Positions 16,749 to 24,611 of a stretch of DNA of 64,000 bases are shown in pieces. The notes beneath the pieces are model-generated. The model was not told the DNA's origin, made no database searches, and saw only the letters and a program-made list of their open reading frames with translations. How positions within the stretch are numbered: the first letter of the stretch is position 1; each line of letters begins with the position of its first letter. This stretch comes from Halomonas sp. CUBES01 (GTDB lineage: Bacteria; Pseudomonadota; Gammaproteobacteria; Pseudomonadales; Halomonadaceae): the NCBI RefSeq assembly GCF_020991005.1, contig NZ_JAJLLW010000001.1, forward strand, positions 310,001-374,000, given 5' to 3'. Both the position numbers and the translations under genes were made by a program.

Positions 16749-19127
16749 GTGACGCCACTACGTTTACTATCCTGGCTCGGTGTTTGGCTGATAGCGCTGT
16801 TTGCGCTATTTGCCGCGCCGGCGTTCGCGCAAAGCAGCGCGGATAGCGGCAACGGGGACGAGGCGGCTGAGCCGCCGACCTACGAATCCCTGGCCAACCT
16901 GCTCGAAGACGATCAGGCCCGCCAGGAACTCATCGATCTGTTGAGGCGCCAGGCCTCGGCAGTATCCGAGCCAGGCGAGCTGTCCGCAGGGGGCGCCGAG
17001 GGCAGCGACATGGCGGCTGAGGACGTCTCGCTGCCCCGCCAGCTGGCCGAGCTGACCAGTAGCGTGGTCGACGACGTCGGCGGCCAGTTCGAACAGGTGG
17101 CGCTGCTGGTTCGCGACCTGTTCACCGGGCAAGGCGAAAGCAACTTCGACATGTCGGCGTTCGTCACCGCCGCAATCAACCTGGGCATCGTGATTGCTGC
17201 GACTTTCGCCATGTTCATGGTGTTCCGCCGCGTTGCCAAGCCGCTGTTTACCAAGATCAGCGGCTGGTCGCAGCACGGCGCGGGCATGACCCCGGTGCTG
17301 CGCCTGGTGGTGAGCGTTGCCCTGGCGGCAGTGATCGACGTGTTGCTGGTGGGGCTGGCCTACGTGGGCGGCAACCTCATCGCTACCTTCGCGGTGGGCG
17401 AGTCTGGGGATCTGTCGACCCGCGCATCGCTGTTCCTCAACGCCTTCCTGGTCATCGAACTGCTCAAAGCCGCCGTCAGGATGCTGTTCTCATCGCGCTA
17501 TGAGGGGCTGCGCCTGCTGCCGATTTCGGCCGTGGAGGCCTCGTACTGGAACCGCTGGCTCGCACGCCTGATCGGCATGGTCGGCTATGGCCTGATGGTG
17601 GTGGTGCCGCTGGTCAACTTTTACGTTTCGGCGGCCGTGGGTCAGGTGCTGGGGCTGTTGATCATGCTCCTCGCCTTCATCTACGCCGTTGCGGTGGTGC
17701 TGAAAAATCGCGTGCGGCTGCGCGACAATCTGAACGCGATCGGGGCCCGTTCGACGCTGGCGGCCAGCCGGGTATCGCTGCAGCTGTTTGCGCGCACCTG
17801 GCACCTGTTCGCGCTGTTTTACTTCCTGATGGTGTTTGTTCTGACCCTGGTGCGCCCCGGTGACGCGCTGCCGTTTGTGCTGTTTGCCACGCTGGAAACG
17901 CTGGCTGCGGTAGTGGTGGGGCTGCTGGTGTCCTCCTTCATCACCCAGACCATCGGCCGTCGCATTCAGCTGTCGCCCGATCTGCGCCACAAGCTGCCCA
18001 TGCTCGAGAAGCGCCTCAACCGCTACGTGCCCAACGCGCTGCGTATTCTGCGCACGGTGATCGTGGTGGCGGTGATCATGGTGGTGCTGGATGCCTGGGG
18101 CGCCTTTGACCTGGCCGCCTGGTATGCCTCCGAAGCCGGATCCGGCCTCATCAGCAAGCTGATCAGCGTTGCCATTATCCTGATCGTTGCTATCGGCGCA
18201 TGGCTGGGGCTGGCCAGCCTGATCGAGCACAAGCTCAACCCGGACACCGGTGTGGGCGAACCCACCGCGCGGGCAAAAACGTTGCTCAGCCTGTTCCGCA
18301 ATGCGCTGGCGATTGCCATGGTGACGATTACCGGCATGATCGTGCTGTCGGAAATCGGCATCAATATCGGCCCGCTGATTGCCGGTGCCGGTGTGCTGGG
18401 TCTGGCGATTGGTTTTGGTGCACAAAAACTGGTGCAGGATGTCATCACCGGCGTCTTCATCCAGGTAGAAAACGCCATGAATACCGGCGATGTAGTGACC
18501 GTGGGCGGTATTACCGGCACAGCGGAAAAGCTCAGCATTCGCTCGGTGGGTATCCGTGACCTCAGCGGCACCTTCCATATCGTGCCGTTCTCGAGCGTCG
18601 ACACGGTCTCGAACTACATGCGCGAGTTCGGTAACCACGTGGGCGAATACGGGATTGCCTACCGTGAGAGCATCGACGAAGCCATCGAACAGCTCAAGTT
18701 GGCCTTTGAAGACCTCAAAGCCAGCGAAGAGCATGGTCAGAAACTGCTGGAAGACATGACCGTTGCCGGTGTCATCGCGCTGGCAGACAACTCGGTCAAT
18801 ATCCGGGTGGTGATCAAGACCACGCCGGGTGATCAGTGGTCCGTCGGGCGGGCGTACAACCGCCTCGTCAAGCTACGCTTCGACGAAGCCGGTATCGAGA
18901 TTCCCTTCCCGCATACCACGCTCTACTTCGGCGAAAACAAGGACGGCACGGCGCCGCCGGCCAACGTGCGGGTTATCGACTCCACCGCCGAGGAAAGAGG
19001 CGGCAAGCCAACGCGGCAGGACGCTGGGGAACAGCAGCCAGCCTCTCATCAGGATGTGCAGCAAGCGTCGGACTCGGATCACATCAAGCCCGACCACGAC
19101 GACGTTGATACGCCTGACGGGCGCTAA
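16749..19127 (+). CDS. Large MscS-family mechanosensitive channel
   Basis: The protein has 792 residues. A signal peptide (about 1-26, ending FAQS) leads to a periplasmic acidic region, then roughly ten hydrophobic segments. The MscS pore and beta domain lies near residues 540-690: the Gly/Ala-rich pore helix runs AGAGVLGLAIGFGAQKLVQD, with VENAMNTGDVVTVGG after it. A long acidic hydrophilic tail ends the protein. It would release solutes on osmotic downshift. Its size lies between MscS and MscK, and the architecture resembles YbiO-type channels. The GTG start has GGGAG upstream. The 234-nt gap before it shows no clear element. Confidence 0.9.
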   Translation: MTPLRLLSWLGVWLIALFALFAAPAFAQSSADSGNGDEAAEPPTYESLANLLEDDQARQELIDLLRRQASAVSEPGELSAGGAEGSDMAAEDVSLPRQLAELTSSVVDDVGGQFEQVALLVRDLFTGQGESNFDMSAFVTAAINLGIVIAATFAMFMVFRRVAKPLFTKISGWSQHGAGMTPVLRLVVSVALAAVIDVLLVGLAYVGGNLIATFAVGESGDLSTRASLFLNAFLVIELLKAAVRMLFSSRYEGLRLLPISAVEASYWNRWLARLIGMVGYGLMVVVPLVNFYVSAAVGQVLGLLIMLLAFIYAVAVVLKNRVRLRDNLNAIGARSTLAASRVSLQLFARTWHLFALFYFLMVFVLTLVRPGDALPFVLFATLETLAAVVVGLLVSSFITQTIGRRIQLSPDLRHKLPMLEKRLNRYVPNALRILRTVIVVAVIMVVLDAWGAFDLAAWYASEAGSGLISKLISVAIILIVAIGAWLGLASLIEHKLNPDTGVGEPTARAKTLLSLFRNALAIAMVTITGMIVLSEIGINIGPLIAGAGVLGLAIGFGAQKLVQDVITGVFIQVENAMNTGDVVTVGGITGTAEKLSIRSVGIRDLSGTFHIVPFSSVDTVSNYMREFGNHVGEYGIAYRESIDEAIEQLKLAFEDLKASEEHGQKLLEDMTVAGVIALADNSVNIRVVIKTTPGDQWSVGRAYNRLVKLRFDEAGIEIPFPHTTLYFGENKDGTAPPANVRVIDSTAEERGGKPTRQDAGEQQPASHQDVQQASDSDHIKPDHDDVDTPDGR

Positions 19128-19146
19128 ACGCTGCATCGTAATACGT

Positions 19147-19178
19147 AAAGGGGCTGCCATCGGGCAGCCCCTTTGCTT
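19147..19178 (+). terminator. Terminator hairpin after the MscS channel gene
   Basis: AAAGGGGCTGCC-ATCG-GGCAGCCCCTTT lies 20 nt after the stop. The T tract is interrupted (TTTGCTTT). Confidence 0.7.
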
Positions 19179-19194
19179 TGTACAGGAAGTTGCT

Positions 19195-19284
19195 GTGTTG
19201 GAAAGCGCACTTGAGTGGCGACGCCAACAAGCGGCCCGGCAGCAACAGATGCTCGACGCACGGGAAGCCGAACGGCAGCAATGA
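19195..19284 (+). CDS. Possible 29-residue basic/Gln-rich small ORF
   Basis: The GTG at 19195 has AGGAAG 5 nt upstream and opens a 29-residue frame rich in Gln, Arg, Ala and Glu (ALEWRRQQAARQQQML), predicted helical. It lies between the channel terminator and the DUF2335 cassette. I recognise no family, and it may be a decayed end of a longer gene or not be translated. Confidence 0.22.
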   Translation: MLESALEWRRQQAARQQQMLDAREAERQQ

Positions 19285-19436
19285 CGCTGAACTTGCGCAA
19301 CTTTTTTAGCTCCATTAATCTGTACATTATCAATGCACACATCACAGCATCTTTTTTCAGTAAATTGGAAATGGCTACTGAGATGTATGAAGCACTTTCG
19401 TACATTCCGTATGTTAGTGAAATTAGGAGCAAAACC

Positions 19437-19640
19437 ATGAAATCTCACTACAAGATTCCGCGCACTGTGCTTGCGGCTGGTAGTGTCATGGATATCTGGC
19501 CAACAGGTGATTACTCGCAGCACATGCCGAAAGGTACCGCTCAGGATCGTATTGGCCAACACTGGGCCAATGCTGGCTCTCATCTGTATAAAGCGGTAAG
19601 CGATTATCAGAAGCGTGTACAGCATGCCGGATCAGCCTGA
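19437..19640 (+). CDS. Small hypothetical protein upstream of the DUF2335 gene
   Basis: The protein has 67 residues from the ATG at 19437, which has AGGAG 7 nt upstream. I recognise no family. Visible traits are a basic N terminus (MKSHYKIPRTV), then GSVMDIWPTGDYSQHMPKG and GTAQDRIGQHWANAGSHLYK. It has no signal peptide or transmembrane helix. It overlaps the following DUF2335 gene by about 17 nt, so the two are probably translated together. The surrounding sequence is AT-richer than its neighbours, suggesting transfer. Confidence 0.55.
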   Translation: MKSHYKIPRTVLAAGSVMDIWPTGDYSQHMPKGTAQDRIGQHWANAGSHLYKAVSDYQKRVQHAGSA

Positions 19641-20202
19641 TAAACACGAAGCAGTCGGTAGCCATTCCGACACTAATAAGCACGTTGAACTAGCAGATGG
19701 GGAGCTTGAATCCGACTCTGAGCTTGATCGCCTTGTTGCTAAACTTGAACGAGGCAACCTGACTCAAGAGCAACAGCAGGAGCTCTCTAGACATCTACAA
19801 ATCGAGCCAGCAAGAGAGCAGCACCTACATCAACGTGTCAGGCAAACAAGCTTCAGTGGCCCGTTGCCTCATCCAGACATCTTGAATCAGTTCGATGAAG
19901 AAACCCGCAAAGCCATCGTTCAGATGGCAGTTGATGATCAGAAACACGTTCACGAAATGAATAAAACTGGCCTTTCCGGTAGTATTTTAAAGGATCGCCG
20001 AGGCCAGTTGTGTGGTGTCACCATCGCGCTTGTTGGGTTGATTGCAGCAGTTCTGATCGCTCCCTACAGTGCTTTTGCAGCGGGAATCATTGGTACTCTC
20101 GATTTATTTGGCATGGTGGCGCTATTTGTAGCTCCTCGCGTGCTTGAGGGGCGACGTAACAAAAAAGCCGTTGAAGATGATGCGTCACAAGACGCTGAGT
20201 AG
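19624..20202 (+). CDS. DUF2335-type membrane protein
   Basis: The protein has 192 residues from ATG 19624; a GTG at 19615 would add three. It has a hydrophilic, Glu/Gln-rich N-terminal part (1-75), then the family-like block GPLPHPDILNQFDEETRKAI with a following helix containing QKHVHEMNK. Two hydrophobic helices (about 127-170: GVTIALVGLIAAVLIA and GTLDLFGMVALFVAPR) end the protein. DUF2335 proteins are found sporadically, often near mobile elements, and have no known function. It forms a two-gene cassette with the 67-residue protein and is followed by a strong terminator. Confidence 0.7.
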   Translation: MPDQPDKHEAVGSHSDTNKHVELADGELESDSELDRLVAKLERGNLTQEQQQELSRHLQIEPAREQHLHQRVRQTSFSGPLPHPDILNQFDEETRKAIVQMAVDDQKHVHEMNKTGLSGSILKDRRGQLCGVTIALVGLIAAVLIAPYSAFAAGIIGTLDLFGMVALFVAPRVLEGRRNKKAVEDDASQDAE

Positions 20203-20223
20203 ATAATTAAATTGTCCGTTTTT

Positions 20224-20249
20224 AAAGCCCTGTTTTGACGGGGCTTTTT
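20224..20249 (+). terminator. Terminator of the DUF2335 cassette
   Basis: AAAGCCC and GGGCTTT pair around a 10-nt loop and run into TTTTT, 22 nt after the stop. Confidence 0.75.
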
Positions 20250-20254
20250 GCTTT

Positions 20255-20420
20255 GTGCGCCAAGTATGGCGCGTAGCGCCTTGATCGACGCTGTTTCTGG
20301 GAGTGAAAGTCCCCTGCACGTCCGGCCAGGGGAAGTGCCGTATCAATGAATATACCGCCGCTTACGGGGCCTGATCTGGCGGCAAAGGGCGATGCCCCTG
20401 GCAGCCTGCCAGGGGCATCC
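20255..20420 (+). mobile_element. Probable group II intron relic (5' domain)
   Basis: The block starts GTGCGCC right after the T tract of the preceding terminator. It contains GGGAGTGAAAGTCCCC (20300-20314), a phrase typical of group II intron domain I. TCCCCTG/CAGGGGA arms lie at 20310-20333, and a perfect 13-bp palindrome with a 3-nt loop lies at 20391-20419. Class C group II introns characteristically insert just after terminators. No reverse-transcriptase frame remains. The rest of the 298-nt gap to folM shows nothing else. Confidence 0.4.
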
Positions 20421-20500
20421 GGGAGCAGCACACATGAACCGAGTCCTGCCTAGAAAATGACTCAATCACCAGGGACTGCTCTCGGTACTCGATAAGGGTA

Positions 20501-21247
20501 TTAACCGGGATAGTTTTCCGAGTGGCGGCCCACCAGGTTGATCGATTCGCCGCCATCGACGTACAGAATCTGTCCGGCCACAAAGTCGTTAGTGAGCAGG
20601 TAATGGAGTGCCTGCACCAGGTGATCCGGTGCGCCCTGATGGTCGACCGGGATGCCCTCGATCCGCCAGTCGATATAGTCGCTGGTGCGCTGAGAGGCGG
20701 GCAGTACCACGCCGGGGGCAATGCCGTTCACGCGGATACGTGGCGCAAACTCAAGCGCCGCCATGCGCGTCATTTCCGCGAGGCTCTTCTTGGACAGCAG
20801 GTAGGCCGCGTAGGGGTACTGGTGATAGGCCACCTTGTTGTCGATGATGTTGATCACCTGGCCCGATTCCACCGCGTTGGCGAAATGCCGGGTCAACAGC
20901 AGTGGCGTAAACAGATTGACCCTGAACTGGGTTTCCAGCATGGCCAGGTCAGTCTCGGCGAGCGGCGCGGGTGCGTACGCCGACGCGCTGTTGAGCAGCA
21001 CGCTCAGCTGCGGGAAGCGCTGGGTGACCTGCTCGATCAGCTGACCGACGTCGTCTTGCAGAAAATCGCAGGCAAACAGCTCACATGCTCGACCCTGAGC
21101 GCGAATGCCCTCGGCGACCACCTCGGCTTCCTCGCGGGAGCGGTTGACGTGTAGCGCGATATCGTAGCCTGCGGCGGCCAGCGATTCAGCGAAATGGCGT
21201 CCCAGGCGGGTCGCGCCGCCGGTGACCAGTGCTGCCGGTGTACTCAT
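20501..21247 (-). CDS. folM: Dihydromonapterin reductase (FolM-type SDR)
   Basis: This is a short-chain dehydrogenase of 248 residues from ATG 21247 (MSTPAALVTGGATRLGRHFA). The NADPH motif TGGATRLGR is at the N terminus. The catalytic Tyr/Lys lie in YPYAAYLLSKKSLAEM. The FolM pattern RVNGIAPGVVLPASQ follows. FolM reduces dihydromonapterin to tetrahydromonapterin, the cofactor of phenylalanine hydroxylase in pseudomonads. Its divergent pairing with a folK homologue supports a pterin role over a generic SDR. AGGATC serves as the ribosome site. Confidence 0.83.
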   Translation of the reverse strand: MSTPAALVTGGATRLGRHFAESLAAAGYDIALHVNRSREEAEVVAEGIRAQGRACELFACDFLQDDVGQLIEQVTQRFPQLSVLLNSASAYAPAPLAETDLAMLETQFRVNLFTPLLLTRHFANAVESGQVINIIDNKVAYHQYPYAAYLLSKKSLAEMTRMAALEFAPRIRVNGIAPGVVLPASQRTSDYIDWRIEGIPVDHQGAPDHLVQALHYLLTNDFVAGQILYVDGGESINLVGRHSENYPG

Positions 21248-21406
21248 TGAAACGATCCTCATCGTGATACGGTGGTCAAAGGTTTGGAATCATAACGACT
21301 GTCTGCGTGAGGGCAGCGTTTGTCAATAAATTGTACAGCACTTGCACAAGTAGCGCAGGGCGTTAGGCTAATGTCTCACCAGTGCCCCGCTCAAGGATAG
21401 CTCGCC

Positions 21407-21838
21407 ATGTCTCTGCACCCTTTATACGCCCAGCCCGACACCTCGCTCAATGAATGCGTGATTTCACTGGGCTCGAACATCGAGCCCGAGCGGCACGCCG
21501 CCGAGGCGCTCGACATACTGGACAACGAGTGCGAACTGGTGGGGCGCTCCCGGGAGATCGTCACGACGCCGGTCGGCTATCAGCAGCAGCCCAACTTTCT
21601 CAATGCTGCCCTTTTGGTGCGCACGCGTCTGACGATGAGCGACTTTCGCGCTTATCTGAAAGACGTCGAAGACCGGCTGGGTCGGGTGCGTGGGCCGATC
21701 AAGTCGGGACCGCGCACCATGGACCTTGATATCGTGGCCTGGAACGGCGAGCTGGTGGACGACGGCTATCTCCATCAGGATTACGTCCGAGTGCCGGTGG
21801 ACGAGCTGCTGGCGGCCACCGGACGCGCTTCTGCCTAA
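21407..21838 (+). CDS. folK: HPPK-like 2-amino-4-hydroxy-6-hydroxymethyldihydropteridine diphosphokinase
   Basis: The protein has 143 residues with the HPPK start CVISLGSNIEPERHAAEAL. The pterin segment is TPVGYQQQPNFLNAALLV, and the ATP/Mg signature is GPRTMDLDIVAWNG. It is about 15 residues shorter than E. coli FolK, with a truncated C-terminal lobe. Pathway: pyrophosphorylation of 6-hydroxymethyldihydropterin before DHPS. Standing alone beside folM rather than in a pcnB-folK-panB cluster, it may be a second, pterin-specialised copy. Confidence 0.82.
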   Translation: MSLHPLYAQPDTSLNECVISLGSNIEPERHAAEALDILDNECELVGRSREIVTTPVGYQQQPNFLNAALLVRTRLTMSDFRAYLKDVEDRLGRVRGPIKSGPRTMDLDIVAWNGELVDDGYLHQDYVRVPVDELLAATGRASA

Positions 21839-21893
21839 GCGTCGGTTGATGAAGCTGCTTTGCCGGATGACGATATATTTCCAGCGTAAGACT

Positions 21894-21919
21894 TGAGGTT
21901 TTCGGCGTTCAGCCGATAA
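21894..21919 (+). promoter_or_regulatory. Sigma-28 (FliA) promoter of the flagellin gene
   Basis: GCCGATAA at 21912-21919 is a perfect sigma-28 -10 element. The -35 is TGAGGTTT at 21894-21901, 10 nt before it, against the consensus TAAAGTTT-N11-GCCGATAA. The predicted start lies near 21926, about 60 nt before the flagellin GTG. Confidence 0.72.
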
Positions 21920-21986
21920 CAATATGACTGCCTGCTGGGCTGCGTTCAGCGACGCCGGCAAAAGGGCAGCTCTACGAGGAACCACC

Positions 21987-22808
21987 GTGATCAGTCTTGC
22001 GACCAACCTGACGTCGTTGCTGGTAATCAACAATCTGCGCGCGAGCCAGCAGTCGATGCAAACGGCCATGCAGCGCCTGTCCTCCGGCTTGCGCATCAAC
22101 AGCGCCAAGGATGACCCGGCGGGGCAGGCCATTGCCAATCGCATGGACGCGCAGGTGCGCGGTATGAATCAGGCGATTCGCAACACCAACGACGGCATTT
22201 CAATGGTGCAAACGGCTGAAGGTGCGCTCGATGTCATCAATGACAGCCTGCAGCGCATTCGCGAGCTCAGCGTCCAGGCCGCCAACGGCACTAAATCCCC
22301 AAGCGACCTTGAATCCATTCAGACCGAGATCGATCAGCGTTTGGAAGAAATCGACCGGGTGGCCGAGCAAAGCAATTTCAACGGCATCGGGCTGGTCGAC
22401 AGCGATAAATCGCTCAATATTCAGGTGGGCGCGAACGCAGGGGACAGCATTGCGGTGCGTCTTGAAGGCATGGGCGTTCAGGCACTAGGGCTTGAGAACT
22501 TCAGTGTGCTCGATGATGCCAGCGCTACCGACAGCCCGCTGGCCGCGATGGATGACGCCATCAAGCGCATTGATCGTCAGCGTAGCTACCTAGGCGCCGT
22601 GCAGAATCGCTTCGAGAGCGTCATTGATGGCCTCAATAACAGCATTATCAACACCTCTGCCGCCCAGTCGCGCATTCAGGATGCCGACTATGCAAGAGAA
22701 GTGTCCAATCTGCTGCGCGCGCAGCTGCTGCAGCAGGTGGGCATTCGTATGCTTGCCCAGGCCAACCAGCAGCCGCAGCTGGTGCTGCGGCTACTGGAAG
22801 GGCGCTAA
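21987..22808 (+). CDS. Short flagellin (D0-D1 only)
   Basis: This is a flagellar filament subunit of 273 residues. The GTG at 21987 is preceded by ACGAGGAA and gives the canonical N terminus VISLATNLTSLLVINNLR. The D0/D1 helices are visible at both ends: RLSSGLRINSAKDDPAGQAI near 30-50 and LLRAQLLQQVGIRMLAQAN at the C terminus. Almost no variable D2/D3 domain lies between them, so the filament would be smooth and thin. It is isolated from any flagellar assembly cluster and is preceded by a sigma-28 promoter. An upstream in-frame ATG at 21924 coincides with the predicted transcription start and is unlikely. Confidence 0.9.
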   Translation: MISLATNLTSLLVINNLRASQQSMQTAMQRLSSGLRINSAKDDPAGQAIANRMDAQVRGMNQAIRNTNDGISMVQTAEGALDVINDSLQRIRELSVQAANGTKSPSDLESIQTEIDQRLEEIDRVAEQSNFNGIGLVDSDKSLNIQVGANAGDSIAVRLEGMGVQALGLENFSVLDDASATDSPLAAMDDAIKRIDRQRSYLGAVQNRFESVIDGLNNSIINTSAAQSRIQDADYAREVSNLLRAQLLQQVGIRMLAQANQQPQLVLRLLEGR

Positions 22809-22812
22809 GCGG

Positions 22813-24372
22813 TTACTGGATGATGCCCTGCTCCCTGGCCATGGCGTACGCCGCCTGAGGGCCGTTCCACAGCGTGGGCAGCAATATCAACGACACCGGG
22901 ATCGCGGTGATCACGATAAACTGCTGAAGCGCGCTGATCTGCCCGGCGCCCATGTTCAGCAGTACCGCCGCCATCAGTGCCATGGCGATGCCCCAGAAAG
23001 CGCGCACATAGGGGCTTGGGTCGTCGTGACCGGCACCGACCACGGCAATGGCGTAGCTCATCGAGTCACCGGTAGTGGCCACGAAAATGGTGGTCAACAG
23101 CAGGATCGCCAGCGCCATCCAGGTGCCCCCGGGCAGCGCCTGGGCCACGGTCAAGGTTGCCACATCGAACTGGAAATTGTTCAGTGCCTCGGTCAGCTCG
23201 ATGGCGCCGGTTAACTGGTAGTAAATGCCCGAACCGCCCAGCAGGGTAAACCACACTGAGGTGGCGATCGGCGCAATGACGGCCACGGCGATAATCATCT
23301 GGCGAATGGTACGGCCTCGGGAAATGCGCGCTACGAAGATCGCCATCAGCGGGGCGTAGCCGATGAACCAGGCAAAGAAGAACACCGTCCACCACTGCAT
23401 CCACCAGTCCGGGGCGGTATCCGCGGTGGTGGTCGCCATGGTGAAGAACTCGCTCATGTAGGTGCCCAGCCCCGCCATATAGCTGTTGGCGAGAAACAGG
23501 GTGGGGCCGAATACAAAGATCACCGCGCCAATCGTCAGGGCGAGCATGACGTTGAATCGGCTGAGCAACTGAATGCCTTTGTGGATGCCGCTCATGGACG
23601 ACAGCACATAGAGACCGCCCAGCGCCGCCAGAATGATCAACTGGCCGGTATAGCCCTCCGGCAGGCCGAACAGTTCGTGCAACCCAAAGCTGACCTGGGT
23701 GGCGAGAAAGCCGATTGGTCCCACCGTGCCAGCCACCAGGGCAATCACGCAGCACGCGTCAATCACGCCGCCGAGCGGCCCACGCAGCAGGCGTTCGCCA
23801 AGTACCGGGTAGAGCAGCGTACGCGGCTGAAGCGGCTGGCCTTTCACATAATGCGCGTGGGCCAGCACGATCGCCGACAGCGACCCCAATACCGCCCAGG
23901 CCAGAAAGCCCCAGTGGTTGAACGACTGCGCCAAGGCGTTGGCGACGGCCTCCGGGGTACCCGCTTCGCTGTCGAACGCGGGCGGCGTGACCACAAAGTG
24001 ATACACCGGCTCGCCGGCGGCAAAAAACACCCCGCCGCCCGCCAGCAGGGTGCACAGAATGATCGACAGCCACTTGAAGGTGCTCATTTCCGGCGCCTCC
24101 AGGTTGCCGATCCTGGCATTGGCGGCGGGGGTGAAGGCCAGGCCGATGGCAATGAAGAAGGTGGTGATCAACAGCAGTTGAAAGTAGGTGCCAAATACGC
24201 GGGCCGTCCAGGCAAAGCCGGTGCTGATGCTGCTGGCGACCAGGTCGACGTCGTAAAGCGAAAGGCCGATGAAGGCCACGATAAAGCCGACGCTGAGCAG
24301 TAGCACTAGAGGGTCGCCGAGGGCACGCAGGCCGCCGGGGCGCGATGGCACGTTTTGAGATGAGGACGTCAT
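22813..24372 (-). CDS. BCCT-family transporter with an altered aromatic box
   Basis: This is a sodium- or proton-coupled carrier of the betaine/choline/carnitine family, 519 residues from ATG 24372, with about 12 hydrophobic segments. The family signature appears as WWTVFFFAWFIGYAPLMAI, followed by ARISRGRTIRQM. In BetP the equivalent TM8 reads WTSFYWAWWISWSP; here three of the four box tryptophans are Phe, Phe and Tyr and only one Trp is kept. A substrate other than glycine betaine is therefore possible. The protein lacks long cytoplasmic osmosensory tails. It converges with the flagellin gene with 4 nt between stops. Confidence 0.9.
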   Translation of the reverse strand: MTSSSQNVPSRPGGLRALGDPLVLLLSVGFIVAFIGLSLYDVDLVASSISTGFAWTARVFGTYFQLLLITTFFIAIGLAFTPAANARIGNLEAPEMSTFKWLSIILCTLLAGGGVFFAAGEPVYHFVVTPPAFDSEAGTPEAVANALAQSFNHWGFLAWAVLGSLSAIVLAHAHYVKGQPLQPRTLLYPVLGERLLRGPLGGVIDACCVIALVAGTVGPIGFLATQVSFGLHELFGLPEGYTGQLIILAALGGLYVLSSMSGIHKGIQLLSRFNVMLALTIGAVIFVFGPTLFLANSYMAGLGTYMSEFFTMATTTADTAPDWWMQWWTVFFFAWFIGYAPLMAIFVARISRGRTIRQMIIAVAVIAPIATSVWFTLLGGSGIYYQLTGAIELTEALNNFQFDVATLTVAQALPGGTWMALAILLLTTIFVATTGDSMSYAIAVVGAGHDDPSPYVRAFWGIAMALMAAVLLNMGAGQISALQQFIVITAIPVSLILLPTLWNGPQAAYAMAREQGIIQ

Positions 24373-24444
24373 GAGGATCCGTTTTGAGGGTTGTGAAAGT
24401 ATCGAGGCCAAACTAGCAGCTTGGCGCGTTGATAAAGTGAACGC

Positions 24445-24474
24445 AAAAAAAAGCGCCATTCAGGGAATGGCGCT
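24445..24474 (-). terminator. Terminator between the DUF481 and BCCT genes
   Basis: On the minus strand AGCGCCATT-CCCTG-AATGGCGCT runs into eight Ts. A second hairpin, GGACAG-TTTC-CTGTCC (24476-24491), directly precedes it. It would end the DUF481 transcript, but it also lies downstream of the candidate BCCT promoter. Confidence 0.8.
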
Positions 24475-24493
24475 AGGACAGGAAACTGTCCTT

Positions 24494-24522
24494 AGTATAC
24501 GGCTTTCATAGACGAACGTCTA
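24494..24522 (-). promoter_or_regulatory. Candidate promoter overlapping TAGACG palindrome (copy 2)
   Basis: On the minus strand TAGACG (24517-24522) and TATACT (24494-24499) are separated by 17 nt and could serve as -35 and -10. The -35 is one arm of the palindrome TAGACG-TT-CGTCTA (24509-24522), which shares 13 nt with the aapJ upstream region. Repression by a TetR-type protein is a reasonable inference. Confidence 0.45.
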
Positions 24523-24611
24523 ATGTCTGTGGTGCATGTTGGTGCAGTGATAGCGATACTGTTCACTATTAGAGCACGCAGGACGTTCTGGCCTAGCGTG
24601 GCCAGCCCCGG

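Noticed and set aside
17490..18734. 414-codon open frame opposite the MscS channel
   Set aside because: It is His/Gln-rich low-complexity antisense sequence with no ribosome site; the plus-strand channel gene explains the region.
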